The notes under the pieces were generated by a model, which was given only the letters and a program-made list of their open reading frames with translations, did no database searches and was not told the origin of the DNA. A program made the translations under genes and the position numbers. From Nocardia caishijiensis NBRC 108228 (lineage in GTDB: Bacteria; Actinomycetota; Actinomycetes; Mycobacteriales; Mycobacteriaceae): a stretch of DNA of 64,000 nucleotides. Location of the stretch: NCBI RefSeq assembly GCF_001612825.1, contig NZ_BDBE01000040.1, forward strand, positions 1 to 64,000, given 5' to 3'. The stretch's first letter is position 1; every line of letters starts with the position of its first letter. Shown one piece after another: positions 60,754-64,000 of the stretch.

Positions 60754-61491
60754 CTATGCGCGGTAGCCGTCGGTGCCCGCGCGGGACATGATGATCGAGG
60801 GGACGACGGCGCGGGGGGACAGGCGTAGGAGGGCGTCGGTCATTTCTACGATGTCGTTGACCGCGAGCATCTGGTGTGGGGGGACCTGGTCGTGGACCCA
60901 GGCACTCATGTCGGTGTCGACGTAGCCGGGGGCGATGGCGGTCGCGGTGACTCCGTTGGCCGATTCTTCGGCGTTGAGGGTGGTGAGCAGCGAGATGAGG
61001 GCGGCTTTCGCGGCGCCGTAGACGGCCAGACCCGCTTCGGCGTAGACACCGGTGATCGAAGACAGCGCAACGACTTTCGCGCCACGGTCGGGATCGGCGG
61101 CCGCGCCCGCGCGCAGTAACGGCAGCGCGCCCTGGATGAGCTGGATGGGGGCGCGCAGATTGACCGCGATGGTCTTGTCGAAGCGCCGCATCGACGACTC
61201 GGCCAGGGTGCCCGCGGTGCCGACGCCCGCGTTCAGGATCAATGCCGACATCGTGGTGAACCGGTCGGCGTGGGCGCCGAGAACGCGGGCGACACCGTCC
61301 TCGTCGGCCATGTCGGCGGCGACGGGGACCACCTCGGGCGCGCCCGCAGCACGCAGTTCGGCCGCGACGGCCTCGAGTCGGTCGGCGTCGCGTGCGGTGA
61401 TGGTGAGCGAATACCCCTGCTGGGCGAGCCTGGTCGCGATGCCGAGGCCGATGCCGCGCGAGGCGCCGCTGATCAGTGCGGACTTGGTCAT
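60754..61491 (-). CDS. Short-chain dehydrogenase/reductase
   Basis: A 245-residue classical SDR with cofactor motif GASRGIGLGIATRL, the NAG of ILNAGVG, catalytic serine in VALSSITG and active-site YGAAKAAL (YxxxK). The ATG at 61491 overlaps by 4 bases the stop of the phosphotransferase-like gene. Likely role: reduction or oxidation of a 3-hydroxyacyl or hydroxy intermediate in the same operon. Cofactor and substrate cannot be read. Confidence 0.9.
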   Translation of the reverse strand: MTKSALISGASRGIGLGIATRLAQQGYSLTITARDADRLEAVAAELRAAGAPEVVPVAADMADEDGVARVLGAHADRFTTMSALILNAGVGTAGTLAESSMRRFDKTIAVNLRAPIQLIQGALPLLRAGAAADPDRGAKVVALSSITGVYAEAGLAVYGAAKAALISLLTTLNAEESANGVTATAIAPGYVDTDMSAWVHDQVPPHQMLAVNDIVEMTDALLRLSPRAVVPSIIMSRAGTDGYRA

Positions 61492-62510
61492 CGCTGGTGT
61501 CCTTTCAGTGCGCGCAGCCCGGCCGCCATGAACTCCGGCGTCGCCTCGGCGGCGCGTTCGGCCGCAGCACCGGCATCGGAGCCGTGCCGTGCCCGGTGGG
61601 TGATGCCCTCACCGATCACGCCGAGTTTGAAGTTGGCCAGGGCGAGGTAGAAGCCCCAGTCGTCGAGGTCGCGGCCGGAGGTCTGCGCATAGGACTGCGC
61701 GAGGGTGTCGGCGCTCGGCATCCGGTCGCTGGTCCACGCGGCCGAGGAGCCGAGGACCAGGTCGAATGTCGGCGAGCGGTACACGCACATCAGCGCGACG
61801 TCGGTGAGCGGATCGCCGAGGGTCGACATCTCCCAGTCGACGACGGCGCGCACCCGGCCGGGGTCGGTCGCGTCCAGAATGGTGTTGTCGATGCGGAAAT
61901 CGCCGTGCACGATCGAGGCCGCCGACTGCCGCGGGAGTGCCTCGGACAGCGCGGCGTGCAAGGTCGCCACATCGGCGAGTTCCCGGGTCTTGACCCGATC
62001 CCATTGCGATGCCCACAGTTTCACCTGGCGGGCGACGAAACCCTCCGCTCGGCCGAACTCCTCCAGCCCGACGGCGACGGGGTCGACCGCGTGCAGCTCG
62101 GCCAAGACGCGCACCAGTTCGCTTGTGCTGGCGGCGATGTGCGCGTCCGAGAGCGCCGCGAGGTCGTCCTGGTCACGGATCACGGCTCCGTCGACGAACT
62201 CGACGACCGTCATCGGCGCCCCCAGGGCCGAGCCCGTCGCGTCGAACGCGATCGTCTTCGCCACGGGCACCGCCGATCCCTGCAACGCGCTGGTCACCGT
62301 GTACTCGCGCGCCATGTCGTGAGCCGAGGGGGTGAGACCGGCGACCGGTGGACGCCGGACCACCCAGCGTGCGACGTCGTCGGCGGCGATGAAGGTGAGA
62401 TTGGACCGGCCGCCGCTGATCAGTTCGACCCGCAGCTCGCCGTTCACCTCGACATCCTGGGCGCGCAGGAACTTCTCCAGTGCGCCGATGTCCATGCCGG
62501 GCAGTGTCAT
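61488..62510 (-). CDS. Aminoglycoside-phosphotransferase-family protein (ACAD-associated)
   Basis: A 340-residue APH-fold protein with N-terminal GGRSNLTFIAADDVARWVVR, the catalytic loop IVHGDFRIDNTILD (HGDxxxxN) and the metal-binding aspartate in VVDWEMSTLGDPLTD. Proteins of this subfamily are found next to acyl-CoA dehydrogenases; one human relative, the N-terminal half of ACAD10/11, phosphorylates 4-hydroxy acids. The ATG at 62510 overlaps the acyl-CoA dehydrogenase stop (ATGA). A role as 4-hydroxyacyl kinase feeding the dehydrogenase is therefore plausible. The frame upstream to 63221 is antisense reading. Confidence 0.87.
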   Translation of the reverse strand: MTLPGMDIGALEKFLRAQDVEVNGELRVELISGGRSNLTFIAADDVARWVVRRPPVAGLTPSAHDMAREYTVTSALQGSAVPVAKTIAFDATGSALGAPMTVVEFVDGAVIRDQDDLAALSDAHIAASTSELVRVLAELHAVDPVAVGLEEFGRAEGFVARQVKLWASQWDRVKTRELADVATLHAALSEALPRQSAASIVHGDFRIDNTILDATDPGRVRAVVDWEMSTLGDPLTDVALMCVYRSPTFDLVLGSSAAWTSDRMPSADTLAQSYAQTSGRDLDDWGFYLALANFKLGVIGEGITHRARHGSDAGAAAERAAEATPEFMAAGLRALKGHQR

Positions 62511-63715
62511 TCGGAGTCCCGCATGGCTCGTTTGGCCGCGCTCACGGCGCGTTTGGCGATGGCCCAGCGATGGACCTCGGAGGGGCCGTCGTAGATGCGG
62601 AACGGGCGCACCTCGCGCGAGAGCCTGGCCAGCGGCAGGTCGGCGGAGACACCGAGGCCGCCACACATCTGCATACTGCGATCGACGATGCGGAAGATCG
62701 CCTCGGCGGCATAGGTTTTCGCGATGGAGGTCGCGTTCGCGGCGGATTCGCCACGGTCGAGTTCCCAGCAGGCGCTGGTCAACAACGCGCGGGTGGCGGC
62801 GATGTCGATCTCGTTGTCGGCGATCATCTTCTGGATCATGCCCAGGTCGCCGAGTCGCGAGCCGAAACCCTCGCGCCGCGCGACGTGGGCGACCGCGACG
62901 TCGTGGCCACGGCGGGCGGCACCGAGCCAGCGCATCACGTGGGTCATGCGGGCCGGGCCCAGGCGGACCTGGGCGTATTCGAAACCTCGGTCGACCTCGC
63001 CGAGAACCGCCGACTCCGGGACGAGCAGGTCGTCGAAGAAGACCTCGCAGTGGCCACCGATCATCGACTTGTCGAGGGTGTCGAGATGGCGGCCCACCCG
63101 GATGCCGTCGGTGTCGGCCGGGGCGAGGAACATGGTCGCGCCGCCACGCTGACCCGGTTCGCCCGAGGTACGCGCCATGATGATGAAGAAACCGGCACCG
63201 TCGGCACCCGTGATGAACCACTTGTGGCCGTTGACCCGCCAGCCGCCATCGGCGCGGACGGCGCGGGTGGTGAGCGCGGACGGATCCGAACCGGCCCCCG
63301 GGGCGGGTTCGGTCATCGCGAAGGCCGAACGCACCTCGCCGCGAGCGAGCGGGGCCAGGTACTGCTGCTTCTGCTCCGGGTCGGCGATGTGGGCCAGCAT
63401 GTGCACATTGCCCTCGTCGGGCGCGGCGATATTGAGCGCGGTCGGGCCGAACAGGGAGTAACCGGCCTCTTCGAACACCGGCGCGCGGTTCGCCATGCCG
63501 AGGCCGTGGCCACCGAATTCGGTGGGTGCGTGCGGCGCGAAGACGTCGGCGTCACGGGCGGCTTGTTGCAGGTCCAGGCGCAGCTTCTCACCGCCCGCCG
63601 CGGCGATATCGCCGTCGTGCGCGTCCTCGACCGGCAGCACCTGTTCCCGGATGAAGGTACGAGTGCGGTCGGCCAGGTTTCGCACCTCGGGTGGGTAGGA
63701 CAGGTCGATCGCCAC
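62507..63715 (-). CDS. Acyl-CoA dehydrogenase (FadE)
   Basis: A 402-residue acyl-CoA dehydrogenase. It shows FAD and substrate segments SAFAMTEPAPGAGSDPSALT and VNGHKWFITGADGAGFF, ARMTHVMRWLGAARRGHDVA, and the C-terminal QMCGGLGVSADLPLARLSRE with the DGPSEVHRW motif. It matches the ACAD10/11-like branch, in agreement with the next gene. The GTG start at 63715 has GAGGAG six bases upstream. It leads the FadE/phosphotransferase/SDR operon and is divergent from the XRE regulator at 63845. Confidence 0.92.
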   Translation of the reverse strand: MAIDLSYPPEVRNLADRTRTFIREQVLPVEDAHDGDIAAAGGEKLRLDLQQAARDADVFAPHAPTEFGGHGLGMANRAPVFEEAGYSLFGPTALNIAAPDEGNVHMLAHIADPEQKQQYLAPLARGEVRSAFAMTEPAPGAGSDPSALTTRAVRADGGWRVNGHKWFITGADGAGFFIIMARTSGEPGQRGGATMFLAPADTDGIRVGRHLDTLDKSMIGGHCEVFFDDLLVPESAVLGEVDRGFEYAQVRLGPARMTHVMRWLGAARRGHDVAVAHVARREGFGSRLGDLGMIQKMIADNEIDIAATRALLTSACWELDRGESAANATSIAKTYAAEAIFRIVDRSMQMCGGLGVSADLPLARLSREVRPFRIYDGPSEVHRWAIAKRAVSAAKRAMRDSE

Positions 63716-63824
63716 AGGACACTCCTCGACTCACAGGCCGAACGATCGCTCGGCGCCGAACGCTGTCGACCCTGACATGCGCACGGCCCAACTGTCAATC
63801 TGCACCTAAAGACAACGGCGTAGT

Positions 63825-63841
63825 GTTCAGATATCCTGAAC
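63825..63841. promoter_or_regulatory. Palindromic operator GTTCAG-N5-CTGAAC (second copy)
   Basis: GTTCAGATATCCTGAAC is an inverted repeat in the divergent promoter between the acyl-CoA dehydrogenase operon and the XRE-type regulator. Its arms equal those at 2209-2225, 61 kb away. Probably bound by the regulator starting at 63845 or by a common one. Confidence 0.65.
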
Positions 63842-63844
63842 ATT

Positions 63845-64000
63845 GTGAATTCCCCGAACAATGTGCCGATCGACGTGGGCCCGCGATTGCGCGCGGCGAG
63901 AGTCTCGGCGGGGCTGTCGCTGCGGGAGACCGCGCGACGCATCGCGGTCAGCCCGGCCACGCTCAGCGCCATCGAGACCGGCAAAACCGGCGTCTCGGTG
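63845..64000 (+). CDS. XRE-type regulator, N-terminal part only
   Basis: The frame starts with GTG at 63845 and continues past the window end. The 52 visible residues are a Cro/CI-type helix-turn-helix (LRAARVSAGLSLRETARRIA and SPATLSAIETGKTGVSV), closely like the first domain of the XRE-TetR fusion at 28239. It is probably another two-domain regulator for the divergent acyl-CoA dehydrogenase operon. The operator at 63825-63841 is directly in front of it. Confidence 0.8.
   Translation, partial: MNSPNNVPIDVGPRLRAARVSAGLSLRETARRIAVSPATLSAIETGKTGVSV

Noticed and set aside
1..64000. CRISPR arrays, tRNA or rRNA genes, transposases, prophage
   Set aside because: No regularly spaced repeats, cloverleaf-like sequences, IS ends or phage structural motifs were seen on reading both strands.

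Overview
The window is GC-rich, densely coded DNA from a mycolic-acid actinomycete. Nocardia is the best guess, with Rhodococcus close behind. The evidence is an Lsr2 nucleoid protein, a GyrB/TopoNM-B-like paralogue, mycobacterial-type FadD, FadE and PapA-like proteins, glycopeptidolipid-type glycosyltransferases, many TetR regulators and frequent 4-base ATGA/GTGA gene overlaps. I see no rRNA, tRNA, CRISPR array, transposase or prophage. All names come from reading motifs; no database search was run.

Layout. (1) 0-6.2 kb: an acyl-CoA ligase, a TetR/MHS-transporter pair, a TetR with a small membrane protein, and an NAD(P)-dependent epimerase-like gene. (2) 6.2-31 kb: a catabolic region for a ketone- or enone-like substrate, with an OYE-Baeyer-Villiger monooxygenase-hydrolase operon, aldehyde dehydrogenase, quinone oxidoreductase, acetoacetate-decarboxylase-like protein, hydrolases, an FAD dehydrogenase and a bile-acid-symporter-family carrier. 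Eleven clear copies and one weaker copy of a 17-base palindrome (consensus TGTTAGC-N3-GTCAACA) lie in front of most of these genes, including the TetR at 13126, the best candidate for its regulator. Many genes here are duplicated and one copy is damaged: the stretch 6.6-9.35 kb is a row of five remnants with deletions or frameshifts, and three further genes are frameshifted or internally deleted. (3) 30.1 kb: lsr2 and a gene fragment, the edge of this region.

(4) 31.8-42.7 kb: a sulfur-ester module. It holds an aliphatic-sulfonate/sulfate-ester type ABC transporter, a SulP permease lacking STAS, an arylsulfatase with the CTPTR motif, a GntR regulator, and a formylglycine-generating enzyme whose stop codon overlaps the start of a second gyrase-B-type gene. 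(5) 42.9-56.3 kb: an acylated-glycolipid-like locus with five HX3D acyltransferase/condensation proteins, two GT1-type and one GT2-type glycosyltransferases and a DrrAB-like ABC exporter, but no PKS or NRPS. (6) 56-60 kb: a secreted glycoside hydrolase with a bulb-lectin tail, two MEDS-domain signalling proteins and a small exported protein.

(7) 60.1-64 kb: an AT-richer gap, then a translationally coupled FadE / aminoglycoside-phosphotransferase-like / SDR operon, divergent from an XRE regulator cut off by the window end. Its promoter carries the palindrome GTTCAG-N5-CTGAAC, also found in the TetR/MHS promoter at 2.2 kb.

The most novel items are the palindrome regulon with its paralogous decay, the PKS/NRPS-free acyl-glycosyltransferase locus, and the coupling of a sulfatase-maturation gene to a topoisomerase gene.
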